Part shown: positions 41,785 to 50,932 of the stretch, in pieces
Layout: the number at the start of each line of letters is the position of its first letter
Position numbering within the stretch: position 1 is the stretch's first letter
Assembly: GCA_910586705.1 (NCBI GenBank)
Contig: CAJUJK010000002.1
Location: 62,001-126,000, forward strand
Direction of reading: 5' to 3'
DNA from: an uncultured Lachnospiraceae bacterium
GTDB taxonomy: Bacteria > Bacillota > Clostridia > Lachnospirales > Lachnospiraceae
DNA length: 64,000 bases
Position numbers and translations under genes: made by a program
The notes under the pieces: generated by a model
Told to the model about the DNA's origin: nothing
Seen by the model: only the letters and a program-made list of their open reading frames with translations
The model's database searches: none

Positions 41785-42933
41785 TTAAGTCTTTTTGCTT
41801 TCCGCGTCCGCGGTCTGCATCCCGGACAGCTTGTTCCTCTTATATTGTGCAAAACGCCCTTCATCCAGCGCATCCCGGATTTCCGTCATCATCGTATTAT
41901 AGAAATAGAGATTATGGAGCACGCAAAGCCGCATTCCCAGCATCTCCTTCGCCTTTAAAAGATGCCTGATATAGGCTCTGGAGTAACGTCTGCACGCCGG
42001 GCAGGGACATCCCTCCTCAATGGGTCTGTCATCCAGTTCATACTTTGCGTTAAAGAGGTTGATCTTTCCACGGTTTGTATACAGATGACCATGCCGCCCG
42101 TTTCTCGTAGGATACACGCAGTCAAAGAAATCCACGCCCCGCTCCACCGCTTCCAGAATATTTGCCGGCGTCCCGACCCCCATCAGATAGGTAGGTTTAT
42201 CCACAGGCAGCCATGGAACCGTTTCCTCGATCACATGGTACATCTGCTCATGGCTCTCACCCACCGCAAGACCGCCCAGCGCGTAGCCGTCGCAGTCCAG
42301 TTCCGCAATCTGTTTTGCATGTTCTATGCGGATGTCGTCAAAAACCGCGCCCTGATTGATTCCGAATAACAGCTGTTCTTTATTGATCGTGTCTTCCAGT
42401 CCGTTCAGCCGTTCCATCTCCCGCTTACAGCGGACGAGCCATCTGGTGGTGCGCGCCACGGAATCCTCCACATACTTCCTCTCAGCCATGCTGGGCGGGC
42501 ACTCGTCGAATGCCATCGCAATCGTAGAGGCAAGGTTACTCTGGATCTGCATACTCTCCTCCGGGCCCATAAATATCTTCCTGCCGTCTATGTGGGAGTG
42601 GAAGTACACACCCTCCTCCTTAATCCGCCGGAGCCCCGCCAGGGAAAATACCTGAAATCCGCCGGAATCTGTGAGAATCGGCTTATTCCATGACATAAAC
42701 TTATGCAGACCGCCAAGTTCCCTGATGACCCGGTCTCCCGGTCTCACATGTAAATGATACGTGTTGGACAGTTCCACCTGCGTGCCGATCTGCTCCAGAT
42801 CCTCCGTGGATACCGCACCCTTGATCGCCGCCACTGTCCCTACATTCATAAAGACAGGGGTCTGGATCGTGCCGTGTACTGTCGTAAATTCGGCGCGTTT
42901 CGCCCTGCCTTCCTGTTTTAAAATCCGATACAT
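41785..42933 (-). CDS. tgt: tRNA-guanine (queuine) transglycosylase
   Basis: The 382-residue enzyme exchanges guanine-34 for preQ1 or queuine in tRNAs with GUN anticodons. Asp residues in LTDSGGFQVFSL and FDCVYPTRNGRHG are the catalytic and nucleophilic aspartates. The zinc site is CPCPACRRYSRAYIRHLLKAKEMLGMRLCVLHN, with three cysteines and one histidine. The ATG at 42933 is used with GGGGG upstream; an in-frame ATG 12 bases earlier lacks one. It is upstream of yajC and separated by 97 bases. Confidence 0.96.
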   Translation of the reverse strand: MYRILKQEGRAKRAEFTTVHGTIQTPVFMNVGTVAAIKGAVSTEDLEQIGTQVELSNTYHLHVRPGDRVIRELGGLHKFMSWNKPILTDSGGFQVFSLAGLRRIKEEGVYFHSHIDGRKIFMGPEESMQIQSNLASTIAMAFDECPPSMAERKYVEDSVARTTRWLVRCKREMERLNGLEDTINKEQLLFGINQGAVFDDIRIEHAKQIAELDCDGYALGGLAVGESHEQMYHVIEETVPWLPVDKPTYLMGVGTPANILEAVERGVDFFDCVYPTRNGRHGHLYTNRGKINLFNAKYELDDRPIEEGCPCPACRRYSRAYIRHLLKAKEMLGMRLCVLHNLYFYNTMMTEIRDALDEGRFAQYKRNKLSGMQTADAESKKT

Positions 42934-42979
42934 ACTAACCCCCATGATTCCGCACCGCGGAATCTCAAATCACCGCGGA

Positions 42980-44044
42980 TTATAGACATTTATCCCAGAA
43001 CTCTTCCAGACACAGTTCCTCATCCTTCATAATCGTAGCTGCCTCCCTGCCCACATAGCGGAAATGCCACGGCTCATACTCGATGCCGGTGATATACTCC
43101 TTGCCGGAAGGATAGCGCAGGATAAACCCGTACTCGTAACTGTGCGCCTCAAGCCACTCGCCCTCCTCCGTGTCCGCAAACCCCTGCTTCAGCTCGATAA
43201 AGCTGTCGGAAGTGATATCAAACGCCAGACCCACCTCATGCTCGCTGCATCCGGGAACCGTAATCACTGTGGACGTCGCCTTATATGCTTCCATATAAGA
43301 CAGCCCCTGTCTCATATAAGATTTGATTCTGTCGTTGAAATTGTCCTCTTGATGATCTGACGTCCGATACGGCGATCTGACCACCAGATTTAATCCGTCC
43401 TTCTTAGCCGCCTGCATCATAAGCAGCAGATCCTCGATCACACGCTCGTCACAGCGCATACCGGATGTAAACGTTCCCAGCTTGAAATCGTAATCGGCGG
43501 GAATGGGATGCTGCTTATTGATAAGGACAAGCCGCCAGTCAGAGCTGTCAAAGGCAAACTCCGCATCTGTCTCTGTATCTGTCTCCGGCTGCTCTCCCGC
43601 AGTCCCGTCATATATTCCCATTTTGTGGTCATGTCCGTGCTGCTCTAACAGATCATCCAATGTGAACGTCTCGGCGTCCCCATCATGCTCTGACGTGACC
43701 ACATTTCCCTCTTCCAGAATTTCCTCCACCACCGGATTCACAGGCTCCACCACAGCCAGCGATACGTCCGAGGTCTCCACAATCGCGCTGTAGGTTTCCT
43801 GCGCGCCGGTAAAGCCGGTACGCTCCGCAAACACCGCGAAAGAAAAACTGCAGCTGCTCATAAAAAAGACCGCCACAAAAAACATGCTGGCATAGCGCTT
43901 TCCGTTCGTCAGAAAATGTAATCCTATATAATAGAAAACAAGCGTCACGAACATACCTGCAAAAGAAGGATACTTTAACAGTCTGTTTTTTTTCGCCACA
44001 CCGGTATAGTATGTTATTATTTTTTGTCGAAATGTTTTTTCCAT
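42980..44044 (-). CDS. M15-family D,D-carboxypeptidase (VanY-like), membrane anchored
   Basis: The 354-residue protein has two hydrophobic helices in the first 75 residues and an acidic linker (about 85-165). The C-terminal VanY-type domain carries the zinc motif SEHEVGLAFDI with its His and Asp, and the second histidine in EPWHFRYVG. It trims D-Ala from peptidoglycan stem peptides outside the membrane. It is not linked to any vancomycin resistance genes, so a housekeeping wall role is likely. The start ATG follows GAGGA. Confidence 0.9.
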   Translation of the reverse strand: MEKTFRQKIITYYTGVAKKNRLLKYPSFAGMFVTLVFYYIGLHFLTNGKRYASMFFVAVFFMSSCSFSFAVFAERTGFTGAQETYSAIVETSDVSLAVVEPVNPVVEEILEEGNVVTSEHDGDAETFTLDDLLEQHGHDHKMGIYDGTAGEQPETDTETDAEFAFDSSDWRLVLINKQHPIPADYDFKLGTFTSGMRCDERVIEDLLLMMQAAKKDGLNLVVRSPYRTSDHQEDNFNDRIKSYMRQGLSYMEAYKATSTVITVPGCSEHEVGLAFDITSDSFIELKQGFADTEEGEWLEAHSYEYGFILRYPSGKEYITGIEYEPWHFRYVGREAATIMKDEELCLEEFWDKCL

Positions 44045-44471
44045 CCAGTCCTCAAATCCTGTGCGCCTGCAATTCTGTCATATATCATAACATATAAAAT
44101 TTATTTGTACACCCCTTTTTTATGTAAATCTGTCATATTTCTCCCTTTTTTTTCATTCTTTTCCCTTTTGATTTGATTTTTCCCTCCCGCCTCCTCTCTG
44201 GTTCCCCTCTCCATGCCCTGTTTTTTGCCTCCCCTTTTCCCCTGCCCGCTCTTGCTTTTTGAACAGAATATGGTATGCTGAATACGGGTAAAAACGCGCT
44301 TTTTCCCATACCTAATATGTGTTATGCGTTTTTTCGCACAAAAGAGGAATGGCGGCTTGGCACCCATTGTATTTAATTGTACATTTGATATTTCATGTGC
44401 AATTTAATTATGCAGGATATCCTGCGTGTTGTTTTCAGAAAACTTCACCCAATTCAAGAAAGGATCAGACA
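44045..44471. other. 427-base intergenic region with a polypurine tract
   Basis: The region separates two divergent genes. From about 44110 to 44255 the minus strand is strongly purine-rich (long runs of A and G), with oligo-T runs on the plus strand. The right half holds the aroC promoter and leader. A frame of 88 codons through the purine tract, 44101-44367 on the minus strand, is low-complexity Lys/Gly/Arg and is not counted as a gene. Confidence 0.6.
44357..44385 (+). promoter_or_regulatory. Candidate sigma-A promoter of aroC
   Basis: TTGGCA (44357-44362) and TACATT (44380-44385) are separated by exactly 17 bases. The predicted transcript begins near 44392 and has an 80-base leader that contains the perfect palindrome GCAGGATATCCTGC at 44412-44425. 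Confidence 0.55.
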
Positions 44472-45572
44472 ATGGCAGGCTCAACACTTGGAATTATCTA
44501 TCGAATCACTACATGGGGCGAGTCCCACGGCGCCGGACTGGGCGTTGTGGTGGACGGCTGTCCCGCCGGATTAGCACTTACAGAAAACGATATTCAGTTA
44601 TATCTCGACAGGCGAAAGCCCGGACAGAGCAGGATCTCCACCCCCCGCAAAGAAGCGGACGCCGTGGAGATTCTCTCTGGAATCTTTGAAGGGAAAACCA
44701 CAGGAACGCCTATCTCCCTGCTCATACGCAACACCTCACAGAAATCCAGAGACTATTCGGAAATCGCCGACTGTTACCGCCCCGGGCACGCGGACTATAC
44801 CTTCGACCGGAAATACGGCTTTCGCGACTACCGGGGCGGCGGACGTTCCTCCGGGCGGGAGACCATCGGCCGGGTGGCTGCGGGCGCGATCGCCGCAAAG
44901 GTGCTGCGCGAGTTCGGTATTGAACTGTTCTCCTACACGAAATCCATCGGTCCCATCACGGTCAGCCCGGAACGCTTTGACCGGGCGGCAGCCCTGAATA
45001 CACCCACCTGTATGCCCGACGCAGACGCCTCGGCTCTGGCTGAAAAATATCTGTCGGACTGCATGAGCAGTTACGATTCCGCAGGCGGGGTGATCGAGTG
45101 CGTGATAGACGGCGTCCCGGCAGGGCTTGGCGATCCCGTTTTTGAGAAACTGGACGCCAATCTGGCGAAGGCAGTCATGTCCATAGGCGCAGTCAAGGCA
45201 GTAGAAATCGGCGACGGTATCGAAGTTTCCACCCGAAACGGCTCTTCCAACAATGATCCTTTCCGTCTGGAAAACGGGAAGGTCGTAAAGACATCCAACC
45301 ACGCAGGCGGCATTCTCGGGGGAATCAGCGACGGCTCGCAGATCGTGCTGCGCGCCCATGTAAAGCCTACCCCTTCCATCTTCTCCCCCCAGAATACCGT
45401 AAACAGGCAGGATGAGGAGATACAGATCTCCATCAAGGGCAGGCATGACCCTGTGATCGTCCCCCGTGCAGTCGTTGTGGTAGAGGCCATGGCAGCCATC
45501 ACGATTCTGGACGCGCTTCTGGTAAATGCAGGGGCAAAAATGGACCACCTGAAAGCCATATATAAAAGTTAA
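44472..45572 (+). CDS. aroC: Chorismate synthase
   Basis: The 366-residue FMN-dependent enzyme converts EPSP to chorismate, the last step of the shikimate pathway. It begins MAGSTLGIIYRITTWGESHGAGLGVVVDGCPAG and has the signature GHADYTFDRKYGFRDYRGGGRSSGRETIGRVAAGAIA near residue 100, and SNHAGGILGGISDG near residue 280. Both family signatures are complete. The ATG at 44472 is used with AAAGGA eight bases upstream; the frame is open further upstream but without conservation. No other aro gene is adjacent. Confidence 0.97.
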   Translation: MAGSTLGIIYRITTWGESHGAGLGVVVDGCPAGLALTENDIQLYLDRRKPGQSRISTPRKEADAVEILSGIFEGKTTGTPISLLIRNTSQKSRDYSEIADCYRPGHADYTFDRKYGFRDYRGGGRSSGRETIGRVAAGAIAAKVLREFGIELFSYTKSIGPITVSPERFDRAAALNTPTCMPDADASALAEKYLSDCMSSYDSAGGVIECVIDGVPAGLGDPVFEKLDANLAKAVMSIGAVKAVEIGDGIEVSTRNGSSNNDPFRLENGKVVKTSNHAGGILGGISDGSQIVLRAHVKPTPSIFSPQNTVNRQDEEIQISIKGRHDPVIVPRAVVVVEAMAAITILDALLVNAGAKMDHLKAIYKS

Positions 45573-45583
45573 ATCTACGCGAA

Positions 45584-45634
45584 AAATGAGCCGTATGTTT
45601 AATTCACATTTAACATACGGCTCATTTCTTGTCT
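45584..45634 (+). terminator. Terminator of aroC
   Basis: AAATGAGCCGTATGTT (45584-45599) pairs perfectly with AACATACGGCTCATTT (45612-45627), a 16-bp stem, followed by CTTGTCTT. It starts 11 bases after the aroC stop codon. The stem is long enough to act in both directions. Confidence 0.85.
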
Positions 45635-45748
45635 TCTATTCTCTGCAGCAGATAAAATGTCCCAACTTAAGTTAACCACTCTGTTTTCGTTTTTCTGTCG
45701 CAATATCACATGGTAACATTTGCTATTTCCGTGGTATCGCCCGTTATT

Positions 45749-46591
45749 TTACCGAATCACAATGTTGCCAGAACATTCCATAACAGGAGCTTCCTTTATA
45801 ATTTCCCCTACACTGTCCACCGTGATGGTTCCCGATTTCGGATTTTTGATGGAAATGACATGCCCTTTCACATCCGCTTCCACATCCGAATACTCAAAAG
45901 ACAGATCCGTACCCTCCATCGTACAGTTGACCAGTTTCAGATTTTTGCAGTAGCACAAAGGCTGTGTCCCGATAATCTTACAGTCAATCAGCGTCAGACC
46001 GTCGGAAAACCATGCCAGATACTCTCCCTTCACCACAGAATTTCTGACCGTCACATTTTCGCTGTGCCAGAAAGCGTCCTTCGTATCCAGCACACAGTCT
46101 GTAATTTCCAGATTCTTCATATATTGAAAGGAATATTTTCCCTTCATTTTTACGCGATTAAGCTTTACATCCCTGCTGTCAAAGAACAGATACTCCGACT
46201 CAATCTCTGAATCTGTCAGCGCAATCTCCTCCGATTTCCAACCGAACTCCTGCGACACGATATGACAATTTTCCAGACAAATCCGCTCACACTCTCTGAC
46301 CGCCTTGATTCCCCCCAGTGTGGAATTCTTTATCACGCCGTCCGAAGCATACCAGATCGCCGCCCGCGTCAGCTCATCCATGGTAGAATGTTCCATGGTA
46401 AACTTTTTCACATGCCACAGAGGATATCGCAGAGAGAAGGTACAGTCTGTCAGATTCACATCCCGGGCTTCCTTTAAAACCGACTCTCCGTCCGCCGGAC
46501 CGGCAAAAAGGCAATGGTTGATGTCCGCTTCCTGCAGATTATATAACGCACGTTCTTCATCGAACTGCCTGTCTGCAACTGTTGTTCTCAT
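45749..46591 (-). CDS. DUF3737 family protein (predicted beta-helix)
   Basis: The 280-residue protein has tandem short repeats with alternating hydrophobic residues, such as NLTDCTFSL, ECERICLENCHIVSQEF, and LKLVNCTMEGTDLSFEYSDVEADVKGH. These repeats, with regular L/V and N/D-C positions, indicate a right-handed beta-helix similar to pentapeptide or carbohydrate-active folds. The DUF3737 family is common in gut Firmicutes and its function is unknown. No signal peptide is present, so it is cytosolic. Start ATG follows AGGAGG. It is the last gene behind the GH25 gene, 19 bases downstream. Confidence 0.85.
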   Translation of the reverse strand: MRTTVADRQFDEERALYNLQEADINHCLFAGPADGESVLKEARDVNLTDCTFSLRYPLWHVKKFTMEHSTMDELTRAAIWYASDGVIKNSTLGGIKAVRECERICLENCHIVSQEFGWKSEEIALTDSEIESEYLFFDSRDVKLNRVKMKGKYSFQYMKNLEITDCVLDTKDAFWHSENVTVRNSVVKGEYLAWFSDGLTLIDCKIIGTQPLCYCKNLKLVNCTMEGTDLSFEYSDVEADVKGHVISIKNPKSGTITVDSVGEIIKEAPVMECSGNIVIR

Positions 46592-46610
46592 GTGGTTTCC
46601 TCCTATTCAT

Positions 46611-48293
46611 TTATTCACATAGATAACTACTGATAGCATAAAGTGTCTGCCCGTTATACTCTACCCGCGACCAGCCGTAAGCTTCATTGATCCCCGTTCT
46701 TGTGGCGTACTCGCCGTTGTGCAGTACCGCCACCACTACGGCATCGGGATTCGTCACGCTCGGCAGCGCACGCAGGTTGACCTCGATCTTTGCCGTCACC
46801 TGCTCGCTGCGGTCCGCAAATTTTGTCTTCAATCCGTCACCGCTGCCCGCGCCCTCCTGCGCCTCCTGTTTCGGCGTCTGGTAACCGAGGTCCGTAGTCA
46901 GGAAACTGCTCACAGCGTAGACTGTCTGGTCGTTGTAGACAAGCCTTGACCAGCCGCTTTCACTCACGCCCGTCCGCTTCGCCGTCTCCCCGTTTTTCAA
47001 TGTGTACACCACCGTGCTGTCGTCCCCCTGACTGGGGATATTGCGCAGGTTGGTGGAGTCCTTTGCCGTCACCTCTTCCTCTACCGCCGTAAACGACATG
47101 AGCGCCTCCACATCCGCGCTTGCCTCCTCGGGCGTCTCCGTGTTCTTCGCGCCCGCCGTGCCCTCATAGCCAAAGTAGGCAATATTCACGTCCACCGGCT
47201 GGCTGATGCCAGCGACCGTCCCCCGGTTGGTATACTGCCACATGGCGTGCACACCTTGATAGGACGACTTTTCCGTCTGTGGATAAGGCGCCGACGGATA
47301 CTGTGAAACCCAGATGCGGTAGTTTTTCTCGATCCGGGACGTCTCCCATTTCGCATCCCCCGTCATCTCGTGCATGGAAGAATAGAACATGGGGGTATAT
47401 CCTCTCTCATAAATTCTATTCAGAAAAGCAATGGCTATGTCTGTCCTCTGCGTGGCAGACAAACCGTACTGCGCGCTGCTTTCCCGGTCAAACCCCTCAC
47501 AGTCAAAGGCTACGGGATAGGTAATCTGATACTGCGCAATATAATCCGCCGTCCAGTCCGCCTCCGCTTTCGCTTCCTCCTCACTGACTGCCGTGGAAAA
47601 GAAATACGCGCCCAGCTTGATGCCGTTCTTCTGGGCTTCCTGCATATTATAACGGGCGTTACTGTCTGCCACGATCTCCCGGCTTTCGTCCATGCGGTAG
47701 CCCACGCGCACCATGGCAAAATCAACGCCGGATGCAGCCACCTGCGCCCAGTCTATCGTTCCTTGATATTTTGCCACATCGATTCCGAAGGTGATCTCGT
47801 CCGTCTCCGCCGCCGCTTCCGAGGAAAGAAGGGCGCTCACGTCCACCTCCGTTCCCTGTTCCGTGCTCATCGTCTCTGTCTCCGGGTCATCCTCCACCTG
47901 CGGGGACTCCCCCTCCGCTTCATCCACGTGTTCTTGTTCCGGAGAATCTGCCAGCTCGTCTGACTGTCCCGGATCCTCCACGGTTTCCTGCCCTTCCTCC
48001 GGTCCGGGCGCCGGCTCGTCCTCCACCTGCACCTCCGCGAGATCCGCGATCGCCGGGACAGTCTCCTCCGTGTCTTTACTCCCTTTGAACAGAAATACAG
48101 CCGCCGCCACAACAACCACCGCCACAAGCCCTATGACAGAGGGAAACAGCACCCTGTGCACAAAACGCAGCGTCCTCTCGTCAAGTTCTTCCTCAAACGC
48201 CTCGTCATCTTCATCCTCTGCGTCATCAGGCAGATCGTATTCCTCATCATCCAGATCCATGTACTCCAGATCGTCATCTTCACGTGATTTCAC
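46611..48293 (-). CDS. Membrane-anchored GH25 lysozyme with two SH3 domains
   Basis: The 560-residue protein has a very acidic cytoplasmic N-terminus (about 40 residues of Asp/Glu), one membrane helix near 48-70, and an acidic extracellular linker of about 90 residues. The GH25 domain begins at about 165 with ITFGIDVAKYQGTIDWAQVAASGVDFAMVRVGYR, with the catalytic pair in YPVAFDCEGFD. Two SH3b domains at the C-terminus (TAKDSTNLRNIPSQGD and TAKIEVNLRALPSVTN) should bind the wall. It is a muramidase of the cell surface. The start is GTG with AGAGGTGAT upstream. Confidence 0.93.
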   Translation of the reverse strand: MKSREDDDLEYMDLDDEEYDLPDDAEDEDDEAFEEELDERTLRFVHRVLFPSVIGLVAVVVVAAAVFLFKGSKDTEETVPAIADLAEVQVEDEPAPGPEEGQETVEDPGQSDELADSPEQEHVDEAEGESPQVEDDPETETMSTEQGTEVDVSALLSSEAAAETDEITFGIDVAKYQGTIDWAQVAASGVDFAMVRVGYRMDESREIVADSNARYNMQEAQKNGIKLGAYFFSTAVSEEEAKAEADWTADYIAQYQITYPVAFDCEGFDRESSAQYGLSATQRTDIAIAFLNRIYERGYTPMFYSSMHEMTGDAKWETSRIEKNYRIWVSQYPSAPYPQTEKSSYQGVHAMWQYTNRGTVAGISQPVDVNIAYFGYEGTAGAKNTETPEEASADVEALMSFTAVEEEVTAKDSTNLRNIPSQGDDSTVVYTLKNGETAKRTGVSESGWSRLVYNDQTVYAVSSFLTTDLGYQTPKQEAQEGAGSGDGLKTKFADRSEQVTAKIEVNLRALPSVTNPDAVVVAVLHNGEYATRTGINEAYGWSRVEYNGQTLYAISSYLCE

Positions 48294-48405
48294 CCTATAT
48301 CACCTCTGTATTTTCCTATCCGCTTTCCTATCTTCCAGTCAGCACGCCGCCATAAGTATTCCTATATTCTACCATAGGTCAGAACAAATATCACAAGTTA
48401 TTTTA

Positions 48406-49389
48406 TTAGAAACTCTCCAGCAGTTCGAGATAGAACTCATAATAATCCTTCCTGTTCTCCTTCATAAACTGGATCGCGGACTTCGGGTGCTGGTTTAACA
48501 GCCCGGTCAGAAGATACGGCACATCATACCCCCATGTCACGCCGGACTCTTTTAAGGGATTGATTTCCCTCTCTATAAAGCGCAGAATCGGATTGACATT
48601 GTACTTGGGGTTCTTCAGAAAGCCCAGAAGCAGTTCGCTGGGGCAGTTTCCGCAGCCCCGCCCCATGCCGTTCACCGTGGCGTCCAGATAACTCACGCCC
48701 ATGATGACCACTTCCGTCGTGTTGGCAAATGCCAGCTGCTGGTTGTTATGCGCGTGAATGCCGACCTTTTTCCCGTACTTTGCCGCCACTTCCAGATACT
48801 TGTCCGCAAGCCGCCTCGCCTGCTCCGGGTAAAGGGAACCGTAACTGTCCACCAGATAAATCGTCCCCACGCTGCTTTGACCGAGCAAGTCAAGCGCCGC
48901 GTCAAGATCGGTCTCATTGGCTTTGGAAATCGCCATGATATTGACGGTCGTCTCGTACCCCTTCTTCGTGCAGTCCTCGATCAATTCAATGGCAGCCGGT
49001 ATGGTATTGATATATGTCGCAACCCGCACCAGATCAATCGGGCTGTCCTTCTTGTTCAGAATATCTTTTCGGAAATCGCACCGCCCCACGTCCGCCATCA
49101 CGCCGATCTTCATATCCGTCTTGTTGTCGCCCACGATGGCGCGGATGTCCTTGTCGTCGCAGAATTTCCACTTACCGAATTTGTTCACGTCGAACATCTC
49201 TTTGGAAGCCTTGTAGCCGAACTCCATATAATCCACGCCCGCCTTAATATTCGCGCGGTACAGTCCTTTGACAAACTCGTCCGTAAAATAGAAATCATTC
49301 ACCAGCCCGCCGTCCCGCAGCGTGCAGTCCACCACCTTGATATCCGGCGCGTAGGACATGAGTGTTCTTCCCTTTGCTCTCTTTTCCAT
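48406..49389 (-). CDS. Aldolase/HMGL-fold protein (4-hydroxy-2-oxovalerate aldolase-like)
   Basis: The 327-residue protein begins with the DRE-TIM metallolyase pattern VVDCTLRDGGLVNDFYF, where the D-x-x-LRD motif binds the divalent metal. Further conserved parts are GIHAHNNQQLAFANT and NGMGRGCGNCPSELLLG, giving the metal-binding histidines. The reaction is not certain: the family includes aldolases acting on 4-hydroxy-2-oxo acids and homocitrate-synthase relatives. No partner dehydrogenase is adjacent. Two starts are possible, ATG at 49389 (GGGGTG) and at 49359 (AAGGGA). Confidence 0.75.
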   Translation of the reverse strand: MEKRAKGRTLMSYAPDIKVVDCTLRDGGLVNDFYFTDEFVKGLYRANIKAGVDYMEFGYKASKEMFDVNKFGKWKFCDDKDIRAIVGDNKTDMKIGVMADVGRCDFRKDILNKKDSPIDLVRVATYINTIPAAIELIEDCTKKGYETTVNIMAISKANETDLDAALDLLGQSSVGTIYLVDSYGSLYPEQARRLADKYLEVAAKYGKKVGIHAHNNQQLAFANTTEVVIMGVSYLDATVNGMGRGCGNCPSELLLGFLKNPKYNVNPILRFIEREINPLKESGVTWGYDVPYLLTGLLNQHPKSAIQFMKENRKDYYEFYLELLESF

Positions 49390-49513
49390 ATTGACACACC
49401 CCTTTCCGTTCCCTTTGCTATTTCATCTTTCTTCTCTGCAGGTTCTTTTCTGTCTCAGACTCTCTGACGCTCAACGAATATTTCTAAGCCCCACCCGAGC
49501 CGATTCGGAACAC

Positions 49514-50737
49514 CTACGCCAGAATCTTCTTAAAGCTCTTTTTTCCCTTCTTCACGATAAACTCTTCCGCCGCGATCTCGTCCTTTGTGTAGCAGGTCTT
49601 TAAATCCGTCACCTTCTCACCCTTCACGGTCACGCCGCCCTGTTCCACGGCTCTGCGCGCTTCGGAGCGGGACGCCGAAAGCCCTGCCGCTACCAGAATG
49701 CCCTGAATGTCTATCTTTCCTTCCCGGTAGTCCGCCTCCGTCAAGGTCACCGTGGGCATGTTCTCGGAGCTTCCGCCCCCGGCAAAGAGCGCTTTTGACG
49801 CCTCCTTCGCCTTTCCTGCCTCCTCCTCACCGTGTACCAGATTGGTCAGCTCGTAGGCAAGAATCTCCTTCGCCTCATTCAGCTGGCTGCCCTCCCAGCC
49901 GTCCATCTCCTCGATCTGCGAAAGCGGCAGGAAGGTGAGCATCCGCAGACATTTGAGCACGTCCGCGTCGTCCACATTACGCCAGTACTGGTAAAACTCA
50001 AAAGGAGTGGTCTTCTCTGGATCAAGCCATACCGCGCCCTTCTGTGTCTTTCCCATCTTCTTCCCCTCGGAATTCATAAGCAGGGTGATCGTCATGGCGT
50101 AAGCGTCCTTCCCGAGCTTTCTGCGGATCAGGTCCGTGCCGCCCAGCATGTTGCTCCACTGGTCGTCCCCGCCGAACTGCATGTTGCAGCCGTATCTCTT
50201 GTAAAGCTCCAGAAAATCGTAGCTCTGCATGATCATATAGTTAAATTCAAGGAAGCTTAAGCCCTTCTCCATTCTCTGCTTATAGCACTCCGCGCGGAGC
50301 ATATTGTTCACGGAAAAGCACGCCCCCACGTCCCTGATAAACTCCACATAATTCAAGTCGAGCAGCCAGTCCGCATTGTTCACCATCAATGCCTTTCCCT
50401 CGGAAAAGTCGATAAAACGGCTCATCTGTTTCTTAAAGCACTCACAGTTGTGCTCGATGGTCTCCTTCGTCATCATAGAGCGCATATCCGTCCGTCCGGA
50501 AGGATCGCCGATCATAGCCGTCCCGCCGCCGATCAGGGCGATCGGCTTATTGCCCGCCTCCTGCAGACGCTTCATCAGACATAACGCCATGAAGTGCCCC
50601 ACATGCAGACTGTCCGCCGTGGGATCAAACCCGATATAAAAAGTCGCCTTTCCGTTGTTGATCAGATCGCGGATCTCCTCCGCGTCTGTGAGCTGTGCGA
50701 GAAGCCCTCTCGCCTGTAATTCTTCGTAGATTCCCAT
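49514..50737 (-). CDS. tyrS: Tyrosyl-tRNA synthetase
   Basis: The 407-residue class I synthetase charges tRNA-Tyr. HVGH at residues 45-48 is the HIGH motif, and GKKMGKTQKGAVW near residue 225 the KMSKS-type loop. A C-terminal S4 RNA-binding domain (ILVAAGLSASRSEARRAVEQGGVTVKGEKVTDLKTC) is present. The ATG at 50737 is used because AAAGGAG lies nine bases upstream. Expression should be controlled by the T-box element upstream, with an unusual repeat between its terminator and the gene. Confidence 0.97.
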   Translation of the reverse strand: MGIYEELQARGLLAQLTDAEEIRDLINNGKATFYIGFDPTADSLHVGHFMALCLMKRLQEAGNKPIALIGGGTAMIGDPSGRTDMRSMMTKETIEHNCECFKKQMSRFIDFSEGKALMVNNADWLLDLNYVEFIRDVGACFSVNNMLRAECYKQRMEKGLSFLEFNYMIMQSYDFLELYKRYGCNMQFGGDDQWSNMLGGTDLIRRKLGKDAYAMTITLLMNSEGKKMGKTQKGAVWLDPEKTTPFEFYQYWRNVDDADVLKCLRMLTFLPLSQIEEMDGWEGSQLNEAKEILAYELTNLVHGEEEAGKAKEASKALFAGGGSSENMPTVTLTEADYREGKIDIQGILVAAGLSASRSEARRAVEQGGVTVKGEKVTDLKTCYTKDEIAAEEFIVKKGKKSFKKILA

Positions 50738-50773
50738 TTGATTGTCTCCTTTCTTCTGACTCTGCTTCCTCAT

Positions 50774-50892
50774 GCATAAGCAGATCGAGATGCTTCGCAT
50801 CTCTCACTCGCGTTGCTCGTCATAAGCCTTCCAAAGCAGGCATTCATGCAAGCATGATGCCTGCTTCGTAAGCCTTCTGACTCTGCTTATGC
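50774..50892. repeat. Nested inverted repeat between the T-box terminator and tyrS
   Basis: GCATAAGCAGA (50774-50784) and TCTGCTTATGC (50882-50892) are perfect 11-base inverted arms. Inside are two hairpins: GAGATGC/GCATCTC (50787-50803) and AAGCAGGCAT/ATGCCTGCTT (50834-50866) with a further CATGC/GCATG tip. A direct repeat of CTTCTGACTCTGCTT flanks it. The element is 37 bases upstream of the tyrS ATG and seems to be an inserted cruciform-type sequence. Confidence 0.8.
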
Positions 50893-50896
50893 GCGC

Positions 50897-50932
50897 AAAA
50901 GAACCCCCGTCCCGATTATCAGGACGAGGGTT
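50897..50932 (-). terminator. T-box leader terminator before tyrS
   Basis: On the minus strand AACCCTCGTCC (50932-50922) pairs with GGACGGGGGTT (50912-50902), all 11 positions pairing with one wobble, then CTTTT follows. It begins immediately after the T-box sequence, as expected of the alternative to the antiterminator. Confidence 0.9.

Noticed and set aside
44101..44367. An 88-codon minus-strand frame rich in Lys, Gly and Arg
   Set aside because: It is the translation of a polypurine tract, with no start support and low-complexity sequence.
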